The notes under the pieces: generated by a model
Seen by the model: the letters and a program-made list of their open reading frames with translations, nothing else
What the model was told of the DNA's origin: nothing
The model's database searches: none
In this document: in pieces, positions 1-11,650 of the stretch
Position numbering within the stretch: position 1 is the first letter of the stretch
Layout of the letters: every line of letters begins with the position of its first letter
NCBI GenBank assembly: GCA_902629215.1
Contig: CACOQC010000001.1
Location: forward strand, 62,001 to 126,000
Source of the DNA: an uncultured Pelagibacteraceae bacterium
Lineage (GTDB): Bacteria; Pseudomonadota; Alphaproteobacteria; Pelagibacterales; Pelagibacteraceae
Reading direction: 5' to 3'
DNA: 64,000 nt
Translations under genes and position numbers: made by a program

Positions 1-1
1 A

Positions 2-1528
2 GCTCATGATCAAAGAGATTTTGACTTTGCAAAAAAATATAATTTAGAAATTAAAACTGTTGTTAGACCCAATGAAAAAGATAAAAATTTTAAAGTTGAA
101 AATGAAGCTTATTCAGGCCCAGGTGTAATAATAAATTCTGAATTTCTAAATGGTTTTGAAGCACCAAATAATTCGGTTATTGAGACTATAAAAATTCTTG
201 AAAAAAGAAAATTGGGAAAAAAACAAATTAACTATAGATTAAAAGATTGGGGCGTCTCACGACAAAGATATTGGGGTTGTCCAATACCAATTATATATGA
301 TCAAGATGGAAAAGTTCACCCAGTTCCTAAATCAATGTTGCCAGTAAAACTTCCTGAGAATATTGATCTGAATGTGAAAGGCAACCCTCTTGATAGTATT
401 GAAAACTGGAAACACATTGAAATTGATGGAAAAAAATATACTAGAGAGACAGATACTTTAGATACATTTGTGTGTTCTTCTTGGTATTATTTAAGATTTT
501 GTTCTCCTAATGAAAAAAATTATGGTTTTAACAAAACAGATATAGATTATTGGATGCCAGTTGATCAATACATTGGTGGTGTTGAACATGCAATATTGCA
601 TTTATTATATTCTCGTTTTTTTATGAGAGCTTTAAATTTTGAAAATAAAAATTTTGACATCAAAGAACCATTTAAAAGCTTATTTACTCAAGGAATGGTT
701 TGTCATGAAACATTTAAGGATGAAAAGAATAATTGGCTTAATCCAGATGAAGTATTTTCCGAAGATGGAAAAAATTTCCTTACAATTCAAGGAAAAAATC
801 AAGTTAAAGTTGGTCCATCAGAGTCGATGTCAAAATCAAAAAAGAATACAATCGATCCTGAAAAAATGATTAATAATTATGGTGCTGACTCAGTAAGATT
901 ATTTATAATGTCAGATAGCCCGCCAGAAAAGGATGTTCAATGGTCAACGGAAGGTATGGAAGGATCATTTAAATTTATACAAAAATTATGGTCCCTAAAT
1001 AAAAAATTTACAGATAAAATTAACAAGAATGAAAAAGGGATTAACAATGATACAATTATTAAATACGTTAACTCTTTAATCAATAAGATTACCAATAATC
1101 TAGAAAACTTTAGGTATAATGTAATTATTGCAAATTTTTATGAAATGTATAATTTTTTAAATAAAGAGTTAGAAAAACCTGTAAGTAAAAAAGTTCTGGT
1201 AGATAATTATTATATTATCTTAAAATTATTAAATCCCTTTGTCCCTCATTTTGCTTCAGAATGTTTGGAAAAATTTTCGAAATTTAAAAAAGACAATAAT
1301 GAATGGCCTAAGGCTAATGAAAAACTTTTAGCGGAAGAAAAAGTAAAAATTGTTGTTCAAATAAATGGGAAAAAGCGTGAAATTTTAGAAACAACAAAAG
1401 ATATAAGTGAAAATGAAATTCTAGATATGATAAATAGTAATGATAAATTAAAAAACTACTTATACAAAAAGGAATTAATAAAAAAAATATTTGTGCCTAA
1501 CAAAATAATTAACTTAATTATCAAATGA
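2..1528 (+). CDS. leuS: Leucyl-tRNA synthetase, C-terminal part (truncated by window start)
   Basis: Frame is open from nt 2 ([14 protein letters not shown]...), joining the 212 ORF; class I motifs [19 protein letters not shown] and [12 protein letters not shown] (KMSKS). Confidence 0.96.
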   Translation, partial: AHDQRDFDFAKKYNLEIKTVVRPNEKDKNFKVENEAYSGPGVIINSEFLNGFEAPNNSVIETIKILEKRKLGKKQINYRLKDWGVSRQRYWGCPIPIIYDQDGKVHPVPKSMLPVKLPENIDLNVKGNPLDSIENWKHIEIDGKKYTRETDTLDTFVCSSWYYLRFCSPNEKNYGFNKTDIDYWMPVDQYIGGVEHAILHLLYSRFFMRALNFENKNFDIKEPFKSLFTQGMVCHETFKDEKNNWLNPDEVFSEDGKNFLTIQGKNQVKVGPSESMSKSKKNTIDPEKMINNYGADSVRLFIMSDSPPEKDVQWSTEGMEGSFKFIQKLWSLNKKFTDKINKNEKGINNDTIIKYVNSLINKITNNLENFRYNVIIANFYEMYNFLNKELEKPVSKKVLVDNYYIILKLLNPFVPHFASECLEKFSKFKKDNNEWPKANEKLLAEEKVKIVVQINGKKREILETTKDISENEILDMINSNDKLKNYLYKKELIKKIFVPNKIINLIIK

Positions 1529-1989
1529 AAATATTTAAAATAATTTTAATAACTTTATTTTTTTTTCAAACAAATTGTGGATATAAAATAGTTAATAACA
1601 TTGATAATTTTAAATTTACAATTATTGACTACAAATTAACTGGTGAAAAAAGAATAAATAACCTTTTAGATAAAAATTTTAGAAGATTTGAAGATAATAT
1701 TTCACAATCAATATCAAGTTTTATTGTACATGCAAACAGTTCAATAAATAGATCCATTACTTCAAAAAATAGTTCAGGTGAAGCTTTAAGTTATGATCTA
1801 AAAATAACGATTGTAATGGAAGTTTATGAAAATAATAATTTATTAGATAAAACTTCATTTGATGAAAGCACTAGCTACGATAATTTAAATAGTAAATTTG
1901 AATTAAAACAGTATGAAAATATTTTAATACAAGATTTAACAAATGAAATGATATTCAAAATAAATAATAAATTAAACTCAGTAAAATGA
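1525..1989 (+). CDS. lptE: LptE-like LPS-assembly lipoprotein
   Basis: Signal peptide with lipobox-like Cys (FFQTNCGYK), position between leuS and holA. Confidence 0.7.
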   Translation: MKIFKIILITLFFFQTNCGYKIVNNIDNFKFTIIDYKLTGEKRINNLLDKNFRRFEDNISQSISSFIVHANSSINRSITSKNSSGEALSYDLKITIVMEVYENNNLLDKTSFDESTSYDNLNSKFELKQYENILIQDLTNEMIFKINNKLNSVK

Positions 1990-2981
1990 TCTCGAAATCA
2001 TTTGAATTCAAAAAAATTAATATAAATAATTACAATTATTATCTTTTTTATGGTGAAAATAATGGCTTAAAAAATGAAATAATAGAAGTTTATTTTAAAA
2101 CCAGGTTTAAAGGAAATTATTATAATTATGACGAAGATATAATTTTAAAAAATAAAAATAATTTTTTTGATGAAATCTTAACGAAATCTTTTTTTGAAGT
2201 AGAAAAATTGATTATCATAAACGAGACAACTTCAAAAATTATTCCCATTATTGAAGAAATAATTGAAAAAAAAATACACGATATATTTGTAATTTTAATT
2301 GCAGGAAAATTAGAAAAAAAATCTAAATTAAGAAATATGTTTGAAAAAAATAAAAATACAATTTGTGTACCTTTTTATTTAGATAATTACCAAACACTAT
2401 TCTATAAAGTAGATAGTTTTTTTAAAGAAAAGAAAATACCAATCTCAAATGAAATAACTAATGCAATAATAAATAGAAGTAATGGTGATCGTCTACATTT
2501 AAACAACGAAATAACAAAAATAGAATATTATTCAAAAGGGAAAAAAAAAATTAACCTTGATGAAATTTTAAAATTAGTAAATTTGGTGGAAAATAGTGAT
2601 TTTAATGATTTAATAAACGCTTGTTTATCCAAAAATGAAAAAAAATTAAAGTATATAATTAATGAAAATAATTTTTCTAATGAAGATACTATCATAATCA
2701 TTAGAATTATTTTATCAAAAGTTAAAAGATTACTAAAAATAAGAAATGCAATGGATATAAATAAAAATATTGAAAATGTATTGTTAAATTTTAAACCACC
2801 AATTTTTTGGAAAGAAAAAGATATATTAAAACAACAAATTAGTCATTATTCTAAGGAAAACTTAGAAATTCTTATTAAAGATTTAACAGAAATCGAACTT
2901 CAAATAAAAAAAAACTACCAAAATTCCGTTAACATGACACTAGATTTCATTCTGAATGAAGTGAGAAGAACTAGTAATTAG
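1986..2981 (+). CDS. holA: DNA polymerase III subunit delta
   Basis: HolA-like sequence (YYLFYGENNGLKNEII, NRSNGDRLHLNNEITKIEYY) downstream of lptE. Confidence 0.85.
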   Translation: MISKSFEFKKININNYNYYLFYGENNGLKNEIIEVYFKTRFKGNYYNYDEDIILKNKNNFFDEILTKSFFEVEKLIIINETTSKIIPIIEEIIEKKIHDIFVILIAGKLEKKSKLRNMFEKNKNTICVPFYLDNYQTLFYKVDSFFKEKKIPISNEITNAIINRSNGDRLHLNNEITKIEYYSKGKKKINLDEILKLVNLVENSDFNDLINACLSKNEKKLKYIINENNFSNEDTIIIIRIILSKVKRLLKIRNAMDINKNIENVLLNFKPPIFWKEKDILKQQISHYSKENLEILIKDLTEIELQIKKNYQNSVNMTLDFILNEVRRTSN

Positions 2982-3819
2982 CTTTTATTATATCTATTAT
3001 TTTATTTAATTGATCAATTTCGTGATAAGAAAATGTAATTGTACCTTTATTTTTTTTATTATTTTTTATTGAAACACTAAGTCCGATTTTATCAGAAATA
3101 GAACGCTCCAATTGAGATATATTTGGGTCTTTTGATAAATTATAAGATTTTTTTCTTTTTTTAAAAATTTTTACAAAGTTTTCTGTTTGTCTAACTGATA
3201 ATTTTTTTTCAATGATTTTGTTAGCAATAAATAAGGCATTCTCTAGACCTACTAATATTTTTGCATGTCCTGCAGAAATCTTTTTTTGTTCAATAAATTG
3301 TAAAATTTCTGAAGGCAAATTTAATAGTCTAAGTGTGTTAGTAATATAGCTTCTGCTCTTTCCAATAAATTTAGAAACTTTTTCTTGATCATATGAAAAT
3401 TCATCTATTAATCTTTTATAACCTTGAGCTTCTTCCAAAGGATTTAAATCATGTCTCTGTACGTTTTCTATAATAGCAAACTCGAGAGATTTTAAATCAT
3501 CTGCTTCAGTAACAACAACGGGGATATCGTGTAACCCAGCTTTTCTTGCAGCTAACCATCTTCTCTCACCTGCTATTATTTCAAATTTAGAATTTTCTAT
3601 AGCTGATTTTCGTACTATGATTGGCTGAATTACACCTCGCTCTTTTATAGAATTTGTTAAATCATCCAAATTTTCCTTGTCGAAATTTTTACGAGGTTGG
3701 AATTTATTTTGAATTATGTCGCTCAAAAGAAGTTTATTAGTCTTAGTCTCAACTTTTGTTTCACCGATCAAAGATGACAATCCTCTACCTAAACCTTTTT
3801 TAATCTTAGAATTCATCAC
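2971..3819 (-). CDS. parB: Chromosome partitioning protein ParB
   Basis: GLGRGLSSLIGE, NKFQPRKNF, IAGERRWLAARKAG, ENVQRHDLNPLEEA. Confidence 0.97.
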   Translation of the reverse strand: MMNSKIKKGLGRGLSSLIGETKVETKTNKLLLSDIIQNKFQPRKNFDKENLDDLTNSIKERGVIQPIIVRKSAIENSKFEIIAGERRWLAARKAGLHDIPVVVTEADDLKSLEFAIIENVQRHDLNPLEEAQGYKRLIDEFSYDQEKVSKFIGKSRSYITNTLRLLNLPSEILQFIEQKKISAGHAKILVGLENALFIANKIIEKKLSVRQTENFVKIFKKRKKSYNLSKDPNISQLERSISDKIGLSVSIKNNKKNKGTITFSYHEIDQLNKIIDIIKANY

Positions 3820-4610
3820 GCAGCACTCCCGATACTATCCTCTTGTATTATGAATTCATCTGTGAAACTGTAATAAGATCTGCTACCTGGACAATTTTTA
3901 TCATATATTAAAACTGGAACTCCATGAGATGGTGCTTCGGATAACCTAACATTCCTTGGTATAACAGTTTTGTAAACTTTATCTTTAAAATAATCCCTAG
4001 CTTCTTGTTCTACTTGAGAAGATAACTTATTTCTTCTATCATACATTGTTAAAAGTATTCCTTGAATCTCCAGAGATGGGTTTAAATTAGCTTTGATCCT
4101 TTCAATTGTTTTCATTAATTGTGTTAAACCTTCTAATGCAAAAAATTCTGTTTGAAGTGGCACTAATAGTGAATTTGACGTCACTAGAGCCATAACTGTT
4201 AGTAAACTTAAAGATGGAGGACAGTCAATTAGCACATAATCATAAATGGCTCCAGAATCATTCAAATAAGCGGTTAATTTAGCCTTTAGAATAAATGCTC
4301 TATCACTATCTCCAGCAGTTTCAACCTCAAGTCCTGATAAATCCACGTTTGAAGTTATCAAATCTAAATTTTGAAACTCAGTTTTCTTAATTACATTTGT
4401 AATTGAAACAGTACCATTCAAAATTCCATAAATTGTTTGATCAGACTGATCGGTATTAGATAATCCCAATCCTGTTGTAGCATTTCCTTGTGGATCAAGA
4501 TCAATAACTAAAATTTTTTTCCCTTGTTGTGATAAGGCTGAAGCTAAATTTATTACTGTTGTTGTTTTACCAACTCCACCCTTTTGATTTATTATCGATA
4601 TAATTTTCAT
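3816..4610 (-). CDS. parA: Chromosome partitioning ATPase ParA/Soj
   Basis: Deviant Walker A KGGVGKTTTVINLA, DLDPQGNATTG. Confidence 0.97.
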   Translation of the reverse strand: MKIISIINQKGGVGKTTTVINLASALSQQGKKILVIDLDPQGNATTGLGLSNTDQSDQTIYGILNGTVSITNVIKKTEFQNLDLITSNVDLSGLEVETAGDSDRAFILKAKLTAYLNDSGAIYDYVLIDCPPSLSLLTVMALVTSNSLLVPLQTEFFALEGLTQLMKTIERIKANLNPSLEIQGILLTMYDRRNKLSSQVEQEARDYFKDKVYKTVIPRNVRLSEAPSHGVPVLIYDKNCPGSRSYYSFTDEFIIQEDSIGSAA

Positions 4611-5254
4611 ATAATTTTTTTCCGCATTTTTTTTATATTTAAAATAAATGAGTCATCATTAGTTAAACTTTTTTTTTCTTCAAAATCTAATTCCCACTCT
4701 TTAAGAACATCACTAAGAATTTTCCTTCCATTAGTTCCCATAAAAAAAATTATATTTTTATATTTTTGAAAATTTTCATTAATTATGTTTAGAATTACTG
4801 GCATTGGTTTAAAAGCTCTTGACATTATTGTTCCAGTTTCAATATTTTTAATTTTAAAAATATCTTTTTGAATTACCTCTGTATTCAAATTCATTTTTTT
4901 TGAAACTTCTTTTAAAAAAACGCATTTATGATAGCTTTTCTCATAAAGATGAATTTTCATACTATTTTTTATTTTTTTCATCACAATCGCAACTATCAAT
5001 CCAGGCATTCCACCACCAGTTCCTAAATCTGAGGTTGTATTACTATTTAAATCAACAAAATCAATTATTTGTGCTGAATCAATGATATGACGTTCCCTAA
5101 TTGCTGATTTTTCCTGCATTTTTTTGCTTATAATGTTAATTTCCGTATTTTTTTCCTGAATCATTGAAATTAACCATTCTAGCTCATTACAAGTTTCACG
5201 TGAAACATTTAAATATGATATTTTAGAGTAGGAATTTAAAATTACATTGTCCAT
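4607..5254 (-). CDS. rsmG: 16S rRNA (guanine-N7) methyltransferase RsmG/GidB
   Basis: NVSRETCNELEWL, DLGTGGGMPGLIVAI; adjacent to mnmG. Confidence 0.94.
   Translation of the reverse strand: MDNVILNSYSKISYLNVSRETCNELEWLISMIQEKNTEINIISKKMQEKSAIRERHIIDSAQIIDFVDLNSNTTSDLGTGGGMPGLIVAIVMKKIKNSMKIHLYEKSYHKCVFLKEVSKKMNLNTEVIQKDIFKIKNIETGTIMSRAFKPMPVILNIINENFQKYKNIIFFMGTNGRKILSDVLKEWELDFEEKKSLTNDDSFILNIKKMRKKII
5192..5207. promoter_or_regulatory. parS: parS centromere-like site (ParB binding)
   Basis: AGTTTCACGTGAAACA: perfect 14-bp palindrome GTTTCACGTGAAAC, 15/16 match to consensus TGTTTCACGTGAAACA; inside rsmG, encodes VSRET. Confidence 0.92.
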
Positions 5255-7125
5255 TAAGCTATATGCTTAATAAACTTTCTTTTGACGTGTGACAACAAAA
5301 TATATACAGCTGCCGGAGTAATACCGTCGATTCTTAATGCCTGACCCATTGTTTTTGGTCTTATTTGCTTAAATTTAGCTTTTACTTCGTTTGATAAGCC
5401 CGAAAATTGATCATAATCAATATTATCAGGGATAGATAAGTTTTCATCTCTTTTAAACGCCAAAATATCAGCTTTTTGTTTTTTCAAATATCCTCTATAA
5501 TGTGAATTAATCTCAATTTGTTCATCAACTTCATATCCATAATCTAAAATTTCAGGCCATATTTCTCGAATTTTACGCATATCAACATTTTTTTGTGTTA
5601 GTATTTCGTCTGCACTTCTAAAAATACCATCTTTTGCAATTTTAATACCGTATCTATCAGCCTTAGAAGGGGAAATATTTAAATTTGACATTTGCATTGA
5701 TATTTTGCTCAATTTTTGAAATTTATCATTAAACGTCCTTTTTCTAATATCTTTAATTAATCCAATTTTTATACCTTTGTGAGTAAGCCTTAGATCAGCA
5801 TTATCAGATCTTAAACTTAATCTATATTCAGCCCTAGATGTAAACATCCTATAAGGCTCAGCAACCCCTTTAGTTACTAAATCATCAATCATTACGCCAA
5901 TATAAGCATCTGATCTATCTAATATAAAAGGCTCCATTTTTTTTTGGGAAAGAGCGGCATTAATTCCTGCTATAAGACCTTGGGCAGCAGCTTCCTCATA
6001 GCCAGTGGTTCCATTAATTTGGCCAGCAAGATATAAATTTTTAATTTTTTTTGTTTCTAGCGTTAAAAAGAGCTCTCTAGGATCTATATAGTCGTATTCT
6101 ATAGCATATCCTGGTCTAATAATCTTTACATTATTTAAACCATTGATATTGTTGAGTATTTCTTGTTGCACTACCTCAGGTAGAGAAGTAGATATGCCAT
6201 TGGGGTAAATAGTATGATCATTGAGGCCCTCTGGCTCTAAAAATATTTGGTGTCTTAGTTTATCAGAAAATTTTACTATTTTGTCCTCTATTGAAGGACA
6301 ATATCTTGGACCGACACCCTGTATACTTCCTGAATACATAGCACTTTTAGATAAATTTTTTTTTATAATGTTATGAACCTTTTCATTTGTATAGGTCATC
6401 GAACATGTCACTTGTTTGTTCAAATTTTTTTTGGTTAAGAATGAGAAAAAATATGGGTTATCATCCGCGAATTGTTTTTCTAAATTATTAAAATTAATGG
6501 TTCTAGAATCTAATCTAGGAGGAGTCCCTGTCTTTAATCTTCCGATCTTAAAGTCATACTTCTTTAATTGTTCACTTAAACCTGTGCTTGGTTTTTCATT
6601 AAATCTCCCTGCGGGTGTTCTTTCATCACCAATATGTATCAAACCATTTAAAAATGTTCCTGTTGTTAGAATTAATTTATTACAGGTTACTTTGTTTCCA
6701 TTTAAAGTATTAAACCCATTTATTTCATTATTTTTAAAAATGAAATTAATTACAGGATCTGAAAAAATGCTTAAATTACAGTAGTTTACAAGTTTTTCTT
6801 GCATAAATTTACGATATAGTGATCTATCAGACTGAGTTCGAGGTCCTCTGACCGCAGGTCCTCTGCTCCTATTTAAAAGTCTAAATTGTATCCCAGATTT
6901 ATCTGCTACTTCACCCATAACTCCATCTAAGGCATCGATTTCTCTGACTAAATGACCTTTTCCCAAACCGCCAATAGCTGGGTTGCATGACATTTCTCCT
7001 ATTGTATTTTTATTATGAGTAAATAGAGCAGTATTAATTCCTAGACGTGCTGATGCAGCAGCAGCTTCACAACCAGCATGACCTCCACCAATTACTACTA
7101 TTTCAAAGAATAAATCTTTTTTCAT
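5254..7125 (-). CDS. mnmG: tRNA uridine-5-carboxymethylaminomethyl modification enzyme MnmG/GidA
   Basis: [57 protein letters not shown]. Confidence 0.98.
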   Translation of the reverse strand: MKKDLFFEIVVIGGGHAGCEAAAASARLGINTALFTHNKNTIGEMSCNPAIGGLGKGHLVREIDALDGVMGEVADKSGIQFRLLNRSRGPAVRGPRTQSDRSLYRKFMQEKLVNYCNLSIFSDPVINFIFKNNEINGFNTLNGNKVTCNKLILTTGTFLNGLIHIGDERTPAGRFNEKPSTGLSEQLKKYDFKIGRLKTGTPPRLDSRTINFNNLEKQFADDNPYFFSFLTKKNLNKQVTCSMTYTNEKVHNIIKKNLSKSAMYSGSIQGVGPRYCPSIEDKIVKFSDKLRHQIFLEPEGLNDHTIYPNGISTSLPEVVQQEILNNINGLNNVKIIRPGYAIEYDYIDPRELFLTLETKKIKNLYLAGQINGTTGYEEAAAQGLIAGINAALSQKKMEPFILDRSDAYIGVMIDDLVTKGVAEPYRMFTSRAEYRLSLRSDNADLRLTHKGIKIGLIKDIRKRTFNDKFQKLSKISMQMSNLNISPSKADRYGIKIAKDGIFRSADEILTQKNVDMRKIREIWPEILDYGYEVDEQIEINSHYRGYLKKQKADILAFKRDENLSIPDNIDYDQFSGLSNEVKAKFKQIRPKTMGQALRIDGITPAAVYILLSHVKRKFIKHIA

Positions 7126-7230
7126 AAAGTAAATTTATATTCAATTTTAATATTTACAAGATTTGAGTTTTTTTATTTAAATATTAAGATTTATTAGTGA
7201 AAACTAATGTAAAACTACTAAAACTTTTGG

Positions 7231-8577
7231 CTATTTTCCAATGCAAAAATCATTGAAAATACTGCCTAATATCTCCTCCACATCGACTTTTCCCACGATC
7301 ATACCTAAATGTCTAGTTGCCAATCTTAAATCTTCAGCTGCTTTATCAAAATCATTTTGATCATATTTATTCTGAAAATTTTTTAAATAGTCCGCACATT
7401 GCAACAGATGTTGTCTATGTCTTTCTCTCGTGATTAAAATGTCTTCTTCAGATATAAATTTAGTTTTTAAAATTTTTTTTATCTTTAAAATTAACTTATC
7501 TAAATTTAAATTATCTTTTAATGATATTAATACATGATTATGTTTAGTAAATTCAGGGTCTAATTTACCTTTTAAAAGATCTGATTTATTAACTACTAAA
7601 ATCGCATCATTCTTCAGCAAATCATTAAAAAAACCGCTTAAATCAATGTTTTTAGCGTCAACCACGACCAATTTTAAATCAGCATTTTCAGCTTTTTTGA
7701 GAGATAATTTAATCCCTTTTTTTTCAATTTCATTTTTTGAATCTCTTATGCCTGCAGTATCTGAAATAATAACAGGATAACCGTCTATATTTAAGTGTGC
7801 TTCAATAACGTCTCTCGTTGTACCAGCAATTTCAGAAACTATTGCAATCTCTCTATTTGATAAATTATTTAATAGACTTGATTTACCAGCATTAGTAGGT
7901 CCTATGATTGCAATCTTAAAACCCTCCCTAATTATTTCTCCGACTTTTTGATCACTTAAAATTTTATTTATCTCCTTTAAAACATCTAAAGAGTCCTTTT
8001 TTATTTTTTTCAAATTTTCTTCAGGTAGATCCTCTTCAGGAAAGTCAATTTTAGCCTCTACAAATGATAATGTTTTTAATAATTTTTCTCTTAACTGATT
8101 AAATTTCTCAGAAGATTTTCCTTTCATTATCTTTATTGCTTGAAGTCTCTGAATTTCGGTTTCTGCAGATATCAAATCAGCTATACTTTCTGCTTTTAAT
8201 AAATTTATCTTTCCATTTTGAAATGCAATTTTTGTAAATTCTCCAGGTTCTGCCAAACGACAATTTTTTATATTCGATATCTCTCTTTGAATAGCTAAAA
8301 CAATAGCTTTACCTCCATGAACATGAATTTCGGCCATATCCTCACCTGTATAGCTCTCAGGCCCAGGAAACCATAAGATTATTCCCTCGTCTATAAGCTC
8401 AGAACTGTTGATATTGTTTATTTTTCTAAGGGTAGCCATTCTTGGCTTTGGCATTTCTTTGCCAGTCAAAGATTTTATAACTACTGATGTTTCGGGGCCT
8501 GATATTCTTATTATTGCAACCCCAGACGTACCAGGTCCTGATGATAATGCATAAATAGTCATTTTATAAATAAGCAA
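7231..8577 (-). CDS. mnmE: tRNA modification GTPase MnmE/TrmE
   Basis: TIYALSSGPGTSGVAIIRISG, GPTNAGKSSLLN, C-terminal FCIGK. Confidence 0.98.
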   Translation of the reverse strand: MLIYKMTIYALSSGPGTSGVAIIRISGPETSVVIKSLTGKEMPKPRMATLRKINNINSSELIDEGIILWFPGPESYTGEDMAEIHVHGGKAIVLAIQREISNIKNCRLAEPGEFTKIAFQNGKINLLKAESIADLISAETEIQRLQAIKIMKGKSSEKFNQLREKLLKTLSFVEAKIDFPEEDLPEENLKKIKKDSLDVLKEINKILSDQKVGEIIREGFKIAIIGPTNAGKSSLLNNLSNREIAIVSEIAGTTRDVIEAHLNIDGYPVIISDTAGIRDSKNEIEKKGIKLSLKKAENADLKLVVVDAKNIDLSGFFNDLLKNDAILVVNKSDLLKGKLDPEFTKHNHVLISLKDNLNLDKLILKIKKILKTKFISEEDILITRERHRQHLLQCADYLKNFQNKYDQNDFDKAAEDLRLATRHLGMIVGKVDVEEILGSIFNDFCIGK

Positions 8578-8638
8578 TATATATAATTGTATTACAATTT
8601 GTTAATTTTTTTTAAAAGGTGAAGGAATGAAGATATAT

Positions 8639-10312
8639 TTAAGAACTTTTTATTAATTTTATTAGAATATCACTAAAGTTTTTTGTGAATTTATCTGTAT
8701 CAAATAATGGTGAGTTAATAACTTTTTCTCTAAGAGAAACTCTTAAATTAGATAATTTTTTTCTATCCTGAAACATAATTGCTTTATTTATATATTCATT
8801 TATATCTCTAGCTATAAATTCTTCTAATCCTAAATTTTTATTTATACTTTCTCCACAACGAGAATTCATATTAAATCCTTTCAATGTTAATACAGGAACA
8901 CCCATCAAATAAGATTGAAAAGAGGTAGTAACTCCAGTGTAAGGAAAGGTATCTAATGCTAAATCAATTTTGTAATAATCTTTCATAAATTCATCAGATT
9001 TTGTTTTATTTAAAAAAATAATTCTCTTTATATCGACACCTTCATTTTGAAACTTGTTAGCTAAATTTTCATAAACTTCTTTATTATAGCCACCTGAGTT
9101 CTTGAGATATAATTCAGAATTCGATTTCTTAAGTATTTTGGACCATACTTTAATCGTCTCATTTGAGATTTTCTTAAAACTATTAAATGACCCATATCTA
9201 AAAATTTCATTATCAATAAAAGGTAATTTGTTAACTTCTGGAAGATTTTCAGGTATAGACATAGCATTCCAAATATCAGGAAGATATAAAACTTCCTCTT
9301 TATATAAATTTTCTTCTTCTTTTTTTATAAGATTTTGATCGGCAATTAAATAATCCATATTTTTAATACCAAGAGAATTGTTATAACCACACCAAGAAAT
9401 TTGGATATTTGCTGATCTAGCAGCAAAAACATTAACCCTATTTCCAAAAGTAAATCCATTTAAATCAATAAGAATATCTAGCTCTAAAGATCTAATAAGA
9501 TTTACTAATTCTTCATCAGTTTGATCAATTACATCATGCCACTCATCAAAATTTTTCTGATAAAAACTAGTTATTATTTTATGATGTCTTGATAATTCAA
9601 GGTTACTAAACGCAAAAATAGTAAATTTATTTTTATCAATTTTAGAAATTAAATCTTTGAAAAAGAAATTAACTGAATGATCACGTAGATCTCCTGATAA
9701 AAAACCTAGTTTAATCTTTTTGTTATTTAGAGTTTTCTTTTCGAAATCTTTAAAATTTGAATTCTTGTCAAAAGACTCTCCGAGCTTAATACATTCACTA
9801 AAATAATCATTCTGATTAATTCCTGATGGATAATTCATTGAGGCTAAATATGTTAATCTACCACCATCAATTGTTGATGGAGGGTTCAAATCAACTAATT
9901 TCTTAAAGAACTGAACTGATTTATCCATATTGCCCAAAAGAAAATGAATTCTAGCAAGGCCCTCAATAACTTTTAAATCTTCTTTATTTTTTTCATATCT
10001 TTCATAAAGATGCTTTAAAACATAGTTAGATGTTTCTGCTTTTAAACTTGAAATTATTAAATTGTAAAAAGCTTCTAAATTTGACTTATTTTTTGAATAA
10101 ATTTGTTCAAACAAAATTGTTGATTTTAAATAATCATCTTTTTTTGAATTTGGATTTAAAGTCTTAGATCCAGCATATCCCATTATTAGATAGGCAGGTA
10201 AATTTTCGATTTTACCCAGCTTTTCCACTTCTTGCTCAAATCCTGAATAATCTTTTTTTTCAAAAAGTTTTTTTAACTTAATTTTTTGATCTTTATTAAG
10301 ATCATTGTTCAT
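8639..10312 (-). CDS. GT41 (O-GlcNAc transferase/SPINDLY-like) glycosyltransferase with N-terminal TPR-like region
   Basis: LGFLSGDLRDHSVNFF, DILIDLNGFTFGNR, LALDTFPYTGVTTSFQSYLMGVPVLTLKG; helical N-terminal repeats. Confidence 0.85.
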   Translation of the reverse strand: MNNDLNKDQKIKLKKLFEKKDYSGFEQEVEKLGKIENLPAYLIMGYAGSKTLNPNSKKDDYLKSTILFEQIYSKNKSNLEAFYNLIISSLKAETSNYVLKHLYERYEKNKEDLKVIEGLARIHFLLGNMDKSVQFFKKLVDLNPPSTIDGGRLTYLASMNYPSGINQNDYFSECIKLGESFDKNSNFKDFEKKTLNNKKIKLGFLSGDLRDHSVNFFFKDLISKIDKNKFTIFAFSNLELSRHHKIITSFYQKNFDEWHDVIDQTDEELVNLIRSLELDILIDLNGFTFGNRVNVFAARSANIQISWCGYNNSLGIKNMDYLIADQNLIKKEEENLYKEEVLYLPDIWNAMSIPENLPEVNKLPFIDNEIFRYGSFNSFKKISNETIKVWSKILKKSNSELYLKNSGGYNKEVYENLANKFQNEGVDIKRIIFLNKTKSDEFMKDYYKIDLALDTFPYTGVTTSFQSYLMGVPVLTLKGFNMNSRCGESINKNLGLEEFIARDINEYINKAIMFQDRKKLSNLRVSLREKVINSPLFDTDKFTKNFSDILIKLIKSS

Positions 10313-10318
10313 TTTGCT

Positions 10319-11587
10319 TTACGCAGGTTTATTCATTGAATTAAAAAATTCTGAATTATTTTTTGTATCTTTTAATTTAGAACTTATAAATTCAATAGCA
10401 TCCATCGTTCCCATTGGAGCAATAATTCTTCTTAGAACATTCATTTTTTGAAGATCATCTTTTTCAAAAAGTAATTCTTCTCTTCTTGTCCCTGATTTTG
10501 TAATATCTATCGCTGGATAAATTCTCTTATCAGCAATTTTTCTATCCAATACGGTTTCACTGTTTCCTGTACCTTTAAATTCCTCAAAGATTACCTCGTC
10601 CATCCTGCTACCTGTATCAATTAAAGCAGTAGATATGATTGTTAAAGAGCCACCTTCTTCAATGTTTCTTGCTGCACCAAAAAATCTTTTTGGTCTTTGT
10701 AAAGCATTTGCGTCAACTCCACCTGTTAAAACCTTACCTGAACTTGGAATAACAGCATTATATGCTCTACCTAATCTCGTAATTGAGTCTAATAAAATTA
10801 CAACATCTTTTTTATGCTCTGTAAGTCTTTTTGCTTTTTCAATTACCATTTCAGCAACGGCAACGTGTCTTTGTGCTGGTTCATCAAAGGTAGAACTTAT
10901 TACCTCACCTTTGACTGTTCTTTGCATGTCTGTTACCTCTTCCGGTCTTTCATCAATCAGCAAAACAATTAAATAACATTCGGGATAATTTTTAGCGATA
11001 GAATTTGCAATGCTTTGTAATATCATTGTTTTACCAGCTTTTGGGGGTGAGATAATAATTGATCTTTGACCTTTACCAATTGGACTTACAAGATCAATTA
11101 GTCGTGGAGTTAAATCTTGTTTTTTATCTATTTTTGTAGTTTCCACCTCCATCACTAATTGTTGATCAGGATAAAGAGGTGTCAAGTTATCAAATGCTAT
11201 TTTGTGCCTAGATTTTTCTGGCTCTTCAAAATTAATCTTACTTACTTGTAATAAAGCAAAATATCTTTCACCTTCTTTCGGGGCTCTTACGGGCCCCTCA
11301 ACCGTATCACCTGTTCTTAAACCAAACTTCCTAATTTGACTTGGGCTCACATAAATATCATCAGGCCCTGGCAGATAGTTTGACTCCATCGCTCTTAAAA
11401 AACCAAAGCCGTCTTGTAAAAGTTGAAGCACACCAGCACCAGTTATTTCCTCTTTTTCAGCAACTTTTTTTAGAATTGCAAAAAGAATTTCTTGTTTTCT
11501 TAAAGTACTTGCGTTTTCAATGCCCAGTTCTTCAGCCTGCGTAATTAGTTGTTCAGATGATTTTAGTTTTAGTTCTTGTATGTTCAT
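10319..11587 (-). CDS. rho: Transcription termination factor Rho
   Basis: [47 protein letters not shown]. Confidence 0.98.
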   Translation of the reverse strand: MNIQELKLKSSEQLITQAEELGIENASTLRKQEILFAILKKVAEKEEITGAGVLQLLQDGFGFLRAMESNYLPGPDDIYVSPSQIRKFGLRTGDTVEGPVRAPKEGERYFALLQVSKINFEEPEKSRHKIAFDNLTPLYPDQQLVMEVETTKIDKKQDLTPRLIDLVSPIGKGQRSIIISPPKAGKTMILQSIANSIAKNYPECYLIVLLIDERPEEVTDMQRTVKGEVISSTFDEPAQRHVAVAEMVIEKAKRLTEHKKDVVILLDSITRLGRAYNAVIPSSGKVLTGGVDANALQRPKRFFGAARNIEEGGSLTIISTALIDTGSRMDEVIFEEFKGTGNSETVLDRKIADKRIYPAIDITKSGTRREELLFEKDDLQKMNVLRRIIAPMGTMDAIEFISSKLKDTKNNSEFFNSMNKPA

Positions 11588-11650
11588 GATTTAGATTATT
11601 AAGGACTTAATAATATATTGAATATATATACTATTTAAAATTATTCAACC

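Noticed and set aside
639-869. 76-aa ORF inside leuS
   Set aside because: Out-of-frame overlap with conserved LeuS including the KMSKS region.
6416-6784. 122-aa plus-strand ORF opposite mnmG
   Set aside because: Fully antisense to MnmG, no family signature.
10635-10976. 113-aa plus-strand ORF opposite rho
   Set aside because: Antisense to highly conserved Rho sequence; shadow ORF.
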